64,000 nt of DNA from Pseudomonadales bacterium (GTDB lineage Bacteria > Pseudomonadota > Gammaproteobacteria > Pseudomonadales > Azotimanducaceae). The stretch covers positions 1 to 64,000 of the forward strand of contig JASMJM010000170.1 in the NCBI GenBank assembly GCA_030749725.1. The letters run 5' to 3'. The notes beneath the pieces were generated by a model, which was not told where the DNA came from, ran no database searches, and saw only the letters and a program-made list of their open reading frames with translations. The translations under genes and the position numbers were made by a program. Below are positions 54,979-64,000 of the stretch, one piece after another (positions within the stretch are counted from its first letter, which is position 1; the number at the start of each line of letters is the position of its first letter).

Positions 54979-56898
54979 ATGAGAAACATACCCGGACTGA
55001 TTCTATTCGTCGCCCTTGTGACCCTGACGCAGCCAAGCAGATCTGAAGTCAGTTCCGGCGAGAATTTCGACTGGCCTTACTATGCCAGCGATCCCGGTTC
55101 CTCGAAATATGCACCCCTCGATCAGATCAACAAAAACACGATCAAGGACCTGCAAGTCACCTGGACCTGGAAGTCACCGGATAATGAATTTCTTGGCAAC
55201 AAGACCGGGTATGCACCCCAGCCGTTCAAGAGCACGCCCTTAAAGATCGGACGAACGCTTTACATAAGCACGCCCATGGGATTTGTCGCCGCAATCGATG
55301 CGGTGACCGGTGTACAGAAATGGGTATTCGATACCAAAACTTACCAGCACGGTCGTCCCGCCAATATGGGCTTTAATCATCGCGGCGTCGGTTATTTTGA
55401 GAGGGGAAACAAGAGACGCGTTCTCATGGGAACCAACAACGCCTTTCTGTGGTCGTTGGATGCGGATACCGGGCTGCCTGATAAGACATTTGGTGCAAAT
55501 GGCAAGGTTGATCTCACGGTTGGTTTAGGACGGCCAGTCGATCGGTCCAAGTACTCCAATACTGCGGCGGTCACCATCGTTGGTGATATCGTTGTGTTGG
55601 GCTCGGTCATCTCTGACATGCCATTGGTCGGATGGCTGACAAAAAAGCAAATCGACATGCCGCCCGGTCACATTCGCGGATTTGATATCCATAGCGGCGA
55701 ACAGAAGTGGATATTTCACTCCATACCGCAACCAGGAGAGGTCGGCCATGACACCTGGGAGAACCAGTCCTGGAAAGTAACCGGATCAACCAATGCCTGG
55801 ACCCTGATGAGCGCCGATCATGAACTGGGCTATGTCTATGTGCCATTCGGTGTATCGAGTAACGACTGGTATGGGGGGCAACGGTTGGGAGACAACCTGT
55901 TCGGCAACAGCATTGTGTGTCTTAACGCCAAGAATGGAGAATTGGTCTGGTACTTCCAGACAGTGCATCACGATCTGTGGGATTACGACTTGCCAGCGGC
56001 TCCCAATCTTGTCGACATCACCGTCGATGGCAAGCAAATAAAGGCGCTTGCCCAGGTCTCGAAGCAGGCGTTTGTCTACGTTCTCGATCGAGTGACCGGA
56101 GAACCCGTTTGGCCGATCGAAGAACGCCCCGTTCCTCAGAGTGATATGCCGGGCGAACGGGCAGCAGCCACACAACCCTTCCCAACCAAACCCGCTGCCT
56201 TCGACGTGCAGGGATTGAGCACCGATGATCTGATCGATTTCACCCCGGAAATGCGAGCTGAAGCCATCGAGTCTCTCAGCAAATACCGGAATGACGGTTT
56301 CTTTACGCCGCCGTCGATACGCGGTTCGATTGCGGTGCCCATGGATCCCGGTGGCGCCGAGTGGAGCGGCGCGGCTTTCGATCCCGACACATCCATGTTT
56401 TATATTCCGTCGATCACCGGTGCCATCACGATTACCCTGTATGAGACAGATCCGGAAGAAACCGAATTCCGCTATATCCGCGGCGGCAATCGATTCCTGC
56501 GGGGACCCAAGCGTCTGCCGCTGTTGAAACCACCTTACAGTCGTCTCAGCGCCATCAATCTGAATACCGGTGATTACGAGTGGGTCATCCCCAATGGCAA
56601 CGGTATTCGCCAACGCATCATCGACCTGGGAATCCCCGATCCCGGACCTGTGGGTGCGCCGTTTGGGCACACACCGCCTCTACTGACCAAGTCACTGTTG
56701 TTCGTTGCACAATTTGACGATGGCAAGGCACTGTTACGGGCGCGCGATAAGGCAACCGGCGCTTTGGTCCATGAGATTGAGCTACCCATTCGGGCGACCG
56801 GTGCACCCATGACATACATGGTGAACGGAAGACAGTACATTGCCGTTGCTGCTGGTGGCCGCAAGGATGCTAGATTACTGACGCTGGCGCTGCCGTGA
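54979..56898 (+). CDS. PQQ-dependent dehydrogenase (quinoprotein), copy 2
   Basis: 639 residues from ATG 54979. Signal peptide MRNIPGLILFVALVTLTQPSRS. Nearly the same length and order as copy 1 at 14868-16781, with long shared blocks (GHIRGFDI, LDADTGLPDK, WYFQTVHHDLWDYDLPAAP, PVWPIEERPVPQSD). Lacks a cytochrome c domain. The two probably arose by duplication, 38 kb apart, and may differ in substrate. Followed by a convergent ThuA gene. Confidence 0.9.
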   Translation: MRNIPGLILFVALVTLTQPSRSEVSSGENFDWPYYASDPGSSKYAPLDQINKNTIKDLQVTWTWKSPDNEFLGNKTGYAPQPFKSTPLKIGRTLYISTPMGFVAAIDAVTGVQKWVFDTKTYQHGRPANMGFNHRGVGYFERGNKRRVLMGTNNAFLWSLDADTGLPDKTFGANGKVDLTVGLGRPVDRSKYSNTAAVTIVGDIVVLGSVISDMPLVGWLTKKQIDMPPGHIRGFDIHSGEQKWIFHSIPQPGEVGHDTWENQSWKVTGSTNAWTLMSADHELGYVYVPFGVSSNDWYGGQRLGDNLFGNSIVCLNAKNGELVWYFQTVHHDLWDYDLPAAPNLVDITVDGKQIKALAQVSKQAFVYVLDRVTGEPVWPIEERPVPQSDMPGERAAATQPFPTKPAAFDVQGLSTDDLIDFTPEMRAEAIESLSKYRNDGFFTPPSIRGSIAVPMDPGGAEWSGAAFDPDTSMFYIPSITGAITITLYETDPEETEFRYIRGGNRFLRGPKRLPLLKPPYSRLSAINLNTGDYEWVIPNGNGIRQRIIDLGIPDPGPVGAPFGHTPPLLTKSLLFVAQFDDGKALLRARDKATGALVHEIELPIRATGAPMTYMVNGRQYIAVAAGGRKDARLLTLALP

Positions 56899-56916
56899 GG
56901 CGCGGACGGTAGACGT

Positions 56917-57918
56917 CTATCGTTCCAGATGGAGGTTTACCAATGGCTTGAACGGATCAAAGGACTCGTTCATGGTCCAGGCCATCGCCCGTAGTAGGAT
57001 GATCCGAAAGTAGGGATCGTTGAATGCGAAGAAGTTATGGCCGGCGATGGTGGCGAAAACCTTACCCTTGCCTACCTCCTTGGTCCACATGACCGGCCAC
57101 TTCTTGCTGTCCATTTCCTCGGGTTTAGGTGGACCGTCCTGTGGGTATCGATTTCTTGGGGCCGCTTCCGCAGTCACCAGCGTCGTGATACTGGTCGCGT
57201 CGCCGGTTAAAGGCCAATAGAGTTCATCATGGAGATCGAAGTTCTTTGGAAAACGTCTGAGGATGGGGGAGTTGATTCCCTCGGGCGTCACAGTCATGGA
57301 GACAACTGAGCCTGAAACGGTGGGCCGGACATTTCGAGTCCTGTCCCCGTACCCCCAAGCCAGTCCAATGCGCTTTGCCAATTCCACGCCTGTGCCTTCA
57401 TAGACGGCGAAGTGTAGGAATATCAGACCGCCTCCCCGTTTCTGATGGGCGTCAATCATATCGTAATCCCAGATGGACCGTGGATCCCCTTCCGGTTCGG
57501 TACCGTCGTCAAATCCGGTGGCCCCGTCATGATGGGGCATCAAATAGAATACGACCAGATCGGCTTTGGCCCATTGCTCCTGAGTCGGGAAATAGTAGAC
57601 GGGGGTGATCGTCAGGCGCGGGACGTGGGGCAGAAGATCGTAGCAGTAACGGTCCATGACCCAGGCGTACTCGTGGGCGTCTCGCCATTGGTCGTGAAAT
57701 TGATCGATGCCCCACACCCAAAGAACGTTCAGGTCCCGAGAAGGCTCGGCCTGCTCAATTGGGCCCATGATGCGCGCGACCTCCGCCGAATCGCGTTGCT
57801 GCGGCTCCTGCCATGGCAATATGAGCTGCGAAACCGTTTGGCTATTGGCCTGATTTGCTGCCATCAGAGCCACGAGCCCAATGGCAAATATCCGATGCAG
57901 CGTACGAATCGTAATCAT
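56917..57918 (-). CDS. ThuA-domain protein, secreted
   Basis: 333 residues, AAGGGA ahead of ATG 57918. Signal peptide IGLVALMAANQANSQ. ThuA region: LNVLWVWGIDQFHDQW, DLVVFYLMPHHDGATG, and KGKVFATIAGHNFFAFNDPYFRIILLRAMAWTMNE, the family end. Trehalose-utilisation-type fold; catalytic residues are not settled. It converges with PQQ dehydrogenase copy 2 (18 bp), a link between the quinoprotein and the ThuA/3-keto-sugar theme. Confidence 0.85.
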   Translation of the reverse strand: MITIRTLHRIFAIGLVALMAANQANSQTVSQLILPWQEPQQRDSAEVARIMGPIEQAEPSRDLNVLWVWGIDQFHDQWRDAHEYAWVMDRYCYDLLPHVPRLTITPVYYFPTQEQWAKADLVVFYLMPHHDGATGFDDGTEPEGDPRSIWDYDMIDAHQKRGGGLIFLHFAVYEGTGVELAKRIGLAWGYGDRTRNVRPTVSGSVVSMTVTPEGINSPILRRFPKNFDLHDELYWPLTGDATSITTLVTAEAAPRNRYPQDGPPKPEEMDSKKWPVMWTKEVGKGKVFATIAGHNFFAFNDPYFRIILLRAMAWTMNESFDPFKPLVNLHLER

Positions 57919-58266
57919 CGTTTACTCCCTTCGGCTGTCGGATAGTTTAATGCAGAAGGTGTGTCATTACATCGGCAAATGCCTCAACAAGAGAAGTGTG
58001 CCTGATTCGGCAGTCAGCACCTCTGCCGCGCTGTCAGCATCATGTCCCGGGCATCACATCCGGTCCCGTGGCCAAGCGGACACTGAGTCTTTGGATCTTC
58101 GAGTTACCACGTATAAACATTCGGGTGCGCTTCGGGTCGACGCAGGCCGGCATCGATGAATCAAAAAGACAATTCGCATCGCGGTGGCCACCGTTGAGGA
58201 GACCTGTATACCAAGAGCCTACAGGCGAAAGCTCGTTGCCGCCAACCTTGCTCAGTTGTGCTATCA

Positions 58267-58288
58267 ATTGCTATCATATGGTAGCAAT
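58267..58288. promoter_or_regulatory. 22-bp near-perfect palindromic operator of the second RelE system
   Basis: ATTGCTATCATATGGTAGCAAT has one symmetric mismatch pair. It ends 15 bp before ATG 58304, with AAGGGG between. The antitoxin probably binds here. Confidence 0.65.
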
Positions 58289-58303
58289 CAAAGGGGATTG
58301 AAC

Positions 58304-58528
58304 ATGACCCAGACTCAACTTGCTACCCGAATCGATGCAACCGTGAAAAAGGCTGTGGAAACAGTCTGCCAAATCAAAGGTTTAAAGATGAATCGTTTCA
58401 TCGAAGAGGCATTGATCGACAAGCTTGAAGAAATTGATGATATCGAAGACCTGAAGAAAATCCGATTTGAAAAGTCCAGGCCGCTTGCTGACGTGCTTAA
58501 GGATTTGAAACTCGATGGCAAAATATGA
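58304..58528 (+). CDS. Antitoxin of the second RelE-type system
   Basis: 74 residues from ATG 58304. Short helix-rich N terminus (TQTQLATRIDATVKKAVETVCQIKGLKMNRFIEEALIDKLEEIDD), an RHH/MetJ-type DNA-binding half, and an acidic C-terminal part ending ADVLKDLKLDGKI. The end K-L-x-x-x-GKI resembles the first antitoxin (KKLGKI). It overlaps the toxin by 14 bp, the same arrangement as at 8136-8149. Confidence 0.82.
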   Translation: MTQTQLATRIDATVKKAVETVCQIKGLKMNRFIEEALIDKLEEIDDIEDLKKIRFEKSRPLADVLKDLKLDGKI

Positions 58529-58775
58529 GATCGAAGTATCTGCAACAGCAGAGAAGCAGCTTCGACGATTGAATCAGGCCGATCAGATTAGAATCCTGAC
58601 ACGGGTGACGGGCCTGTCAGACGAACCGCGACCCGTGGGTAGCCGTAAGTTACGTGGTTATGAGGATATTTATCGAATTCGAATCGGGGACTACAGAGTT
58701 CTGTACAGTGTCGAGGACGACAGGTTAATAATCATCGTTCTCAAAGTGGGGCATCGAAGAGGCGTTTACCGTTAG
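58515..58775 (+). CDS. RelE/ParE-type toxin of the second system
   Basis: 86 residues. ATG 58515, overlapping the antitoxin. YEIEVSATAEKQLRRLNQADQIRILTRV, RKLRGYEDIYRIRIGDYRVLYSVEDDRLIIIVLKVGHRRGVYR: a clear RelE/ParE strand with the RIRIGDYRVLY core. Related to the 8136 toxin at fold level only. Intact. Confidence 0.88.
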   Translation: MAKYEIEVSATAEKQLRRLNQADQIRILTRVTGLSDEPRPVGSRKLRGYEDIYRIRIGDYRVLYSVEDDRLIIIVLKVGHRRGVYR

Positions 58776-58927
58776 TCGATACGGCACCGGTGGTGAGCAG
58801 GTAGTCCCCGAGTCCCGGCCATGGTATGGTCTGTCAGTGGGTATCGCGGGGTGGGCATGTACTTGCAAATCGATGGGCAACATGACTCGCTCGTCAGTCT
58901 GTCGGCAATCACCAAACAGAATTTAGA

Positions 58928-61900
58928 TTGAAGAAAACAGCTCTTCTCATCGTCGTCTTGAATTTGCACTTCCTGGTCATCGGATGCTCCGGTTCGGGCG
59001 GTTCAGGCGGTTCATCGGAACCGACACCAACACCCGCACCAACACCGACGCCAACACCCACACCGACCCCAACAGACGGACCCTCGGCCATCGTTATCAA
59101 CGAGTTCCTGGCGTCCAACGATCAAGGACTCGAAGACGAGGATGGTGATACGTCTGACTGGATCGAACTTTACAATCCTGGCGAGGAAGCGGTCGAACTC
59201 GGTGGATGGGTGTTGTCCGACGGGCCCTCGAACCAATGGTCGTTCCCCGAGATTACCATCGGGGCCGGCGCCTACCTCGTGGTCTTTGCCTCAGGCAAGG
59301 ATCGCAAACCTAGTCCGGTGACTGTTGTGGGTGGTGTGAGCAACCTGCATACCAGTTTCCAGTTGGAGCGAAACGGGGAGTATCTTGCGCTGCAGGACCC
59401 GGATGGAACTGCCTCGAGTCTTTTCGATCCGGAATACCCCACGCAGATCGCCGATGTCTCCTACGGCAGATATGGAAGCGGAGAAGCGTTCCGGTATTTC
59501 ACCACACCGACACCGGGTCGAACCAATGGCGGCACGGTATATGAAGGAGTGGTAGCCGACACGTCGTTCAGCGTGGATCGCGGCTTCTATACCGATCCCT
59601 TTGAAGTGACGATTGCGACAGAAACCGTGAGTGCCACCATACGCTACACCCTCGACGGCTCTGCGCCTACGATCAGTCACGGATCGGTCTATGCGGCACC
59701 GATCGACATCAGCGGCACTGCGGTCCTGCGTGCCGCCGCCTTTAGATCCACCTGGTTACCCACCAACGTGGACACGCAGACTTACATCTTTGTCGATGAT
59801 GTCATCACTCAATCCCCCGGTGGCGAAGCACCCGGACCCGACTGGCCAGGCGGCCTCGTCAACGGCCAGGTTTTGGACTATGGTATGGATGCGGGGGTGG
59901 TGTACGATTCGCGGTATGTGGACCTGATGGATGATGCGCTGCTGTCGGTTCCCTCGGTTTCGCTGGTAACCGACGTTTCGAATCTGTTCGACCCGGGAAC
60001 GGGGATCTACGTCAACGCAATAGAGGATGGCCGGGAATGGGAGCGGCCCGCATCGGTGGAACTTATCAACCCCGACGGTTCTGACGGTTTCCAGGTAGAA
60101 GCGGGCCTGCGTATTCGCGGCGGGTTCAGCCGGCAAGACTTCAACCCCAAGCATGCGTTCCGTCTCTTCTTCAGGAGCGAATATGGCGACGACAAGCTTC
60201 GGTTCCCGCTGTTTGGGGACGAGGGGGCCGATCAGTTCGACAAGGTCGACCTGCGTACGGCCATGAATTACTCCTGGAGCATAGGCTCCAGTCGACTCAA
60301 CACGATGGTCCGCGACGTGTTCAACCGGGATGCGCAAAGGGACATGGGCCAGCCATATACACGCAGCCGCTATTACCATCTCTACATCAACGGCGTCTAC
60401 TGGGGTCTCTACCAGACTCAGGAACGTCCCGAGGCCCGTTATGCTGAAACCTACTTCGGAGGGGACAAGGACGACTACGATGTGGTGAAAGTGGACTCGG
60501 GATTGACGCTTGATGTCAATGATGTGCAGTCATACAGGCCCTATACGATGGTGGCAACAGACGGCAATCTCGCTGCATGGCACCGACTGTGGGAAGCGGC
60601 CAACGCCGGTTTCGATTCGGACGAATCTTACTATCGCGCACAGGGACTCAATGCCGACGGCACAGCGAACTCCTCTTATGAAGTCCTGCTCGACGTGGAT
60701 AACCTTGCCGACTACATGCTGATCATCTTCTACGGCGGCAACATCGATTCGCCGATTACCAGATTCGGATCGGAAAACGTGCCGAACAACGTATATGCTA
60801 TCTATAACAGGGCGAATCCCGACGGGTTTAGGTCCTTTATTCACGACGCAGAACACACCATGCTCGTTGGCGACCTCCACGGTTACGGTGATGAACTCTA
60901 CACCGACCGCACTGGGCCGTTCCCTGCCGGTACCAACCGTGACTACTCCAACCCGCAATGGCTCCATCAGCAGCTTGCCGTTCATCCCGAATACCGGATG
61001 CGATTCGCGGACCGTGCCCATCGTGTCTTCTTTAATGACGGCGCCCTCACGCCGGCCGCATCGGAAGCGCGGTTGATGTCTCGCGCAAACGAAATCGACC
61101 TGGCCATCATCGCCGAATCTGCGCGTTGGGGGGATACCGCCGTGGACCCGGGAAGGACCAAGCACGATGACTGGCTGCCGGCCATCAACGATATCGTTGA
61201 CATATGGATTCCCAATCGCACTGATATCGTCCTCGGACAACTTGAGAGCAAGCGCTGGTATCCCGAGGTCGACGCTCCCGTTTTCAGCATAAACGGCGCA
61301 AACCAGCATGGTGGAGACGTCTCGGCGGGCGACGTGTTGACGATGGTTAATCCGGGCGGATCCGGGACCATCTACTACACTCTCGATGGCTCCGATCCGC
61401 GTCTGCCGGGGACCTATGCGTGGAGTTACACGGCCGTCGTTGCGGAGAACGCCGCGAAACGAATCCTCGTTCCGGCGACTGAGGGCAGCCTCTACCAGGG
61501 CGGTCAGTTCACAGTCACGTTCTACAAGGCAACTATACCCATCTCGAGCGTGGATACCGCCTTTAGGCAAGTGATACGCAAGCCGGCCAATCAATCAAGC
61601 GTGGTCAGGCAAACAGCAGCCGTCGTCAACTTCCTCAACACGGGGCCGAGCGCTCACTACGCTAGTGACAGCCCGTTTCCCGGAACGACGATCGGCAGCG
61701 ACGTGGACGATTTCGCCGTCGAGGTGTCTGGCGCGATCTATATCCCGGAAGCGGGCGAATGGACGTTTGGCGTCAACAGCGACGATGGTTTCTACCTGTC
61801 TGTTGGCGGCCGGGAGATGTCGTCGGGCGGGCGCGCTCCGGCCGACACGCTTGCCGTCTTCAGTTTCCCGGCGGCCGGTGCCTATCCCGTGTACCTGCTG

Positions 61901-62134
61901 TCCTACGATCGCGCCGGAGGCTCTGAGCTAGAGTTGTTCGCGGCGCAAGGGAGCTTCGGCTCCTGGAATGGGGCGGACTTCGATCTTGTGGGGGACACCG
62001 CCAACGGCGGACTTGAGGTGCTGGGCACCGCCTGGACCTCCCTGGACTTCGACGATTCGTCATGGATCCAGCGGCACTGGGGGCGTCGGCTACGAAACGG
62101 GTGCATCCTGTGCCGGAACGGCGACCTGCTATGA
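58928..62134 (+). CDS. CotH-kinase lipoprotein with lamin-tail and PA14-like domains, up to a frameshift
   Basis: 1068 residues from TTG 58928 before a frameshift. Lipobox LVIGC; a (PT)n linker; a lamin-tail domain (about 53-160, INEFLASNDQGLEDEDGDTSDWIELYNPG); a chitobiase-like segment (VSATIRYTLDGSAP); a CotH kinase-like core (about 330-650, PSVSLVTDVSNLFD, KVDLRTAMNYSWS, RYYHLYINGVYWGLYQTQE); a second beta domain with TLDGSDPR; and a PA14-like stretch near 900-990 (VSGAIYIPEAGEWTFGVNSDDGFYL). Acts at the cell surface. The frame breaks at 62072. Confidence 0.8.
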   Translation: MKKTALLIVVLNLHFLVIGCSGSGGSGGSSEPTPTPAPTPTPTPTPTPTDGPSAIVINEFLASNDQGLEDEDGDTSDWIELYNPGEEAVELGGWVLSDGPSNQWSFPEITIGAGAYLVVFASGKDRKPSPVTVVGGVSNLHTSFQLERNGEYLALQDPDGTASSLFDPEYPTQIADVSYGRYGSGEAFRYFTTPTPGRTNGGTVYEGVVADTSFSVDRGFYTDPFEVTIATETVSATIRYTLDGSAPTISHGSVYAAPIDISGTAVLRAAAFRSTWLPTNVDTQTYIFVDDVITQSPGGEAPGPDWPGGLVNGQVLDYGMDAGVVYDSRYVDLMDDALLSVPSVSLVTDVSNLFDPGTGIYVNAIEDGREWERPASVELINPDGSDGFQVEAGLRIRGGFSRQDFNPKHAFRLFFRSEYGDDKLRFPLFGDEGADQFDKVDLRTAMNYSWSIGSSRLNTMVRDVFNRDAQRDMGQPYTRSRYYHLYINGVYWGLYQTQERPEARYAETYFGGDKDDYDVVKVDSGLTLDVNDVQSYRPYTMVATDGNLAAWHRLWEAANAGFDSDESYYRAQGLNADGTANSSYEVLLDVDNLADYMLIIFYGGNIDSPITRFGSENVPNNVYAIYNRANPDGFRSFIHDAEHTMLVGDLHGYGDELYTDRTGPFPAGTNRDYSNPQWLHQQLAVHPEYRMRFADRAHRVFFNDGALTPAASEARLMSRANEIDLAIIAESARWGDTAVDPGRTKHDDWLPAINDIVDIWIPNRTDIVLGQLESKRWYPEVDAPVFSINGANQHGGDVSAGDVLTMVNPGGSGTIYYTLDGSDPRLPGTYAWSYTAVVAENAAKRILVPATEGSLYQGGQFTVTFYKATIPISSVDTAFRQVIRKPANQSSVVRQTAAVVNFLNTGPSAHYASDSPFPGTTIGSDVDDFAVEVSGAIYIPEAGEWTFGVNSDDGFYLSVGGREMSSGGRAPADTLAVFSFPAAGAYPVYLLSYDRAGGSELELFAAQGSFGSWNGADFDLVGDTANGGLEVLGTAWTSLDFDDSSWIQRHWGRRLRNGCILCRNGDLL
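59021..59074 (+). repeat. Pro-Thr repeat linker
   Basis: A degenerate ACACCG-type hexamer repeat encodes PTPTPAPTPTPTP..., a flexible surface linker between the lipobox and the lamin-tail domain. It is slippage-prone. Confidence 0.7.
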
Positions 62135-62654
62135 CGACTTCTTTGACATCGACGTCGAGGCCGGTATGCATGACACGATCGGCTCCGTCTACATCCGCAT
62201 TCCCTTCACGCTGTCCGCGGATGAACTGGACTCTGCTAACCTGCTGACACTGACGATGCGATACGACGACGGATTCATAGCCTACCTCAATGGGACCGAA
62301 GTGGCCCGCGCAAACGCGCCGCAGACACCGCAATGGGACTCCACAGCCACCGCCGTCAACGACGACAATGCAGCTATTCTGTTGAACGAATTCGACATTT
62401 CCGATCAAGTTGATGCCCTGGTGCGCGACAACATCCTGGCGATCCACGGTCTGAACGTCTCTGTCGGAAGCTCGGACTTCCTTTCGTCGGTGGAACTGGC
62501 GGTCGCAGAACTGACTGGGACATCGCCGGCCGATCCAGGCGCGAGTGTCTATACGGGCGGATCGTCTTTAAGTGAGACGGTGCACGTCTCCGCCCGGGTC
62601 CTCGTCGACGGCGAGTGGAGCGCGTTGAACGAGGCGACGTATGTGTTCCCTTAG
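62073..62654 (+). pseudogene. C-terminal domain of the CotH lipoprotein, after the frameshift
   Basis: In the +1 frame from 62073 the product continues GTGGVGYETG... DTIGSVYIRIPFTL, LTLTMRYDDGFIAYLNGTEVAR, and ends ALNEATYVFP. It joins the preceding DFDDSSWIQ as expected for a jelly-roll (SSWxxGxGGVGYE). An extra C at 62072 or a deletion of two bases explains the break. A sequencing error is possible. Confidence 0.75.
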
Positions 62655-62829
62655 CCTGGCTTGCCAGAACCCAACTCCGAGGAAACTGCTCTGAAAATAG
62701 GCCCTAGGACAACCGATGAGAACTACAATCATATCTACCAATATGCCGGGTCAGGTTGGCATGCTGCAGTGTGGCTCCATCACCACGTTGACCCGTGTGA
62801 CTGGAGCTGGGCCGCATTGTCTACTGGCG

Positions 62830-63290
62830 CTAAACCAGCGACTGGTATACCAGCCGTTGAAATGTCTCCTGATAGTCATTGTCCGGCCAGACTTGCTTTC
62901 CGCCAGTGCCCAACACTTGCGTGAAGCAAAGCCCCATCAGCTCTTCGCTGGGATCGGCGAAATAGGTTGTGGCAGCAGCGCCGCCCCAACCGTAGATTCC
63001 CTTGGAGCGAATACGCGGTTTGGTATCTTCGCCGTGATAAACCGCGGCACCGAGACCGAAGTGAAAACCTCGTCCCAGCATGGGGATAGTCATGTCGCCG
63101 GTATGATTGGCGATCATCAGGTCCACTGTTTTTCGGCCGAGAATACGTTTACCGTCGAGTTCGCCGCCGTTCAACAGCATCTGACCAAAGCGAGCGTAAT
63201 CGGTGATGGTAGTCAGCACCCCTCCTGCGTCACTACCTACGCCAAAGTTAACTCTGGGTCCAACGTGTTTTTCGCTGCTACCGGCCCAGA
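62830..63290 (-). pseudogene. C-terminal fragment of a serine hydrolase (beta-lactamase family)
   Basis: Minus-strand open sequence gives NFGVGSDAGGVLTTITDYARFGQMLLNGGELDGKRILGRKTVDLMIANHTGDM... and ends YQSLV. This is the C-terminal third of a class C beta-lactamase-like serine hydrolase (DYARFxxxLLNGG motif). The SxxK and Tyr motifs are missing. It fades toward the IS1182-like element at about 63290, which probably removed the front of the gene. A GTG at 63217-63219 may look like a start, but it is internal. Confidence 0.75.
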
Positions 63291-63346
63291 GTGTGTGAAA
63301 AGTCGCAGTGACGGTATAATCTGACTTTCCAAGATTGGAGTTTTGG

Positions 63347-64000
63347 ATGAGCGGATTTATCCAAGGTCAGGCACGCACTCAATCAGCCTTGTTTCCAGAA
63401 TACCTCGATGATTTCGTCACAGAAGACAGTGCAGTTCGATTGATTGATCTATTCATCGACGAACTGCCCCTTTCAGGTCTTGGCTTCAAAACAGAACCCA
63501 ATAGGAAAGGTAGGCCTGCGTATCATCCCTTGGTCATGCTGAAGATATATGTGTACGGCTATTTCAACCGAGTGCCATCAAGCCGTCGTTTAGAACGTGA
63601 AGCGCAACGCAACATTGAACTCATGTGGCTGACCGGACGCCTGGCACCAGACTTCAAGACCATCGCCGATTTTCGCAAAGACAATGGTGAAGCCATTCGC
63701 CTGGTCTGCCGCGAGTTCGTGATGCTGTGCAAGAAGTTCGACCTGTTCGCCGATGCATTCGTTGCCATCGATGGCAGCAAGTTTAAAGCGGTCAACAATC
63801 GGGATCGGAACTTCACCCGTGCCAAGATGAAACGGCGGTTGGCTGACGTAGACGCCAGCATTGATCGTTACATGGATGAACTGGCTGAGGTCGACCAACA
63901 GGAATCGGCTGATAAGACAGAACGCCTTGTGGATAGGATTGACGCCTTGAAGGCAGAGATGGCGCGACTCAAGACCCTGGAATCCAAGATGCTAGAAACA
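63347..64000 (+). CDS. IS1182-like transposase, N-terminal part, runs off the window
   Basis: At least 218 residues from ATG 63347 with ATTGGAG ahead; TATAAT lies at 63315-63320. DUF772-type N terminus: SALFPEYLDDFVTEDSAVRLIDLFIDELPLSGLGF, GRPAYHPLVMLKIYVYGYFNRVPSSRRLEREAQRNIELMWLTGRLAPDFKTIADFRKDN, then DAFVAIDGSKFKAVN with the first Asp of the DDE. A coiled-coil with Glu/Lys follows. Cut by the window end. The element's left end probably lies at about 63290-63310. Confidence 0.88.
   Translation, partial: MSGFIQGQARTQSALFPEYLDDFVTEDSAVRLIDLFIDELPLSGLGFKTEPNRKGRPAYHPLVMLKIYVYGYFNRVPSSRRLEREAQRNIELMWLTGRLAPDFKTIADFRKDNGEAIRLVCREFVMLCKKFDLFADAFVAIDGSKFKAVNNRDRNFTRAKMKRRLADVDASIDRYMDELAEVDQQESADKTERLVDRIDALKAEMARLKTLESKMLET

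Noticed and set aside
60530-61594. 354-residue antisense frame in the CotH gene
   Set aside because: Shadow; the sense strand has lipobox and domain motifs.

Overview
This 64 kb window is bacterial and gene-dense, with genes on both strands in short runs. I see no rRNA, tRNA, CRISPR array or replication origin. The gene content points to a Pseudomonadota bacterium, most likely a gammaproteobacterium of marine or host-associated type: PQQ-dependent dehydrogenases, LLM flavin oxidoreductases, DUF1080, ThuA and GMC proteins, Tat-exported enzymes, DUF5916, DUF3604, RelE-type and DUF4258-type toxin-antitoxin pairs, and IS21- and IS1182-like elements. The assignment rests on gene content only and is not firm below phylum.

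Layout. 1-140: right end of an IS21-like element. 162-4302: a possible divergent serpin, a lipoprotein with a sialidase-like fold, an SDR and a DUF1080 protein. 4309-7555: a minus-strand operon of sugar-isomerase-like, gluconate-dehydrogenase-subunit-3-like and GMC proteins; with DUF1080 it looks like an extracytoplasmic 3-keto-glycoside route. 7916-8393: RHH/RelE toxin-antitoxin. 8433-12479: LLM oxidoreductase, sulfatase, HMG-CoA-lyase-like enzyme. 12836-16781: truncated transporter, ABM protein, toroid protein, first PQQ dehydrogenase. 16943-22381: serine hydrolase, acyl-CoA dehydrogenase, truncated esterase, second LLM enzyme, enolase-superfamily dehydratase. 22620-25800: two crotonases, two related small membrane proteins and a 28-residue membrane peptide. 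25872-34396: DUF1786, a YejA-like binding protein, a glycyl radical enzyme, a ThDP enzyme. 34675-40696: secreted protein, HAD, M20 peptidase, lipoprotein, FG-GAP protein, zinc-ribbon membrane protein. 40814-43325: frameshifted DUF6868, a TonB-N-terminus-like protein, and an XRE/nucleotidyltransferase pair with a nonsense-mutated toxin. 43455-51314: peptide-type binding protein, ThuA, MFS, and a SPOR-CBM9-DUF5916 outer membrane protein split by an in-frame TAG. 51348-58775: DUF3604, VOC, DUF4258/DUF2283 pair, second PQQ dehydrogenase, second ThuA, second RelE system. 58928-64000: CotH/LTD lipoprotein with a frameshift, a serine hydrolase fragment, and an IS1182-like transposase running off the end.

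The theme is catabolism of glycosides, sulfate esters and acyl/aromatic acids by exported oxidoreductases, on a genomic segment that is decaying. I count at least eight broken genes (two nonsense, two frameshifts, at least four truncations), three or four toxin-antitoxin modules, two IS elements and two MITE-like inverted repeats. The most unusual points are the complete-looking 3-keto-glycoside set, the membrane pair with a mini-protein, the possible serpin next to an IS end, and two genes whose only defect is one in-frame TAG.
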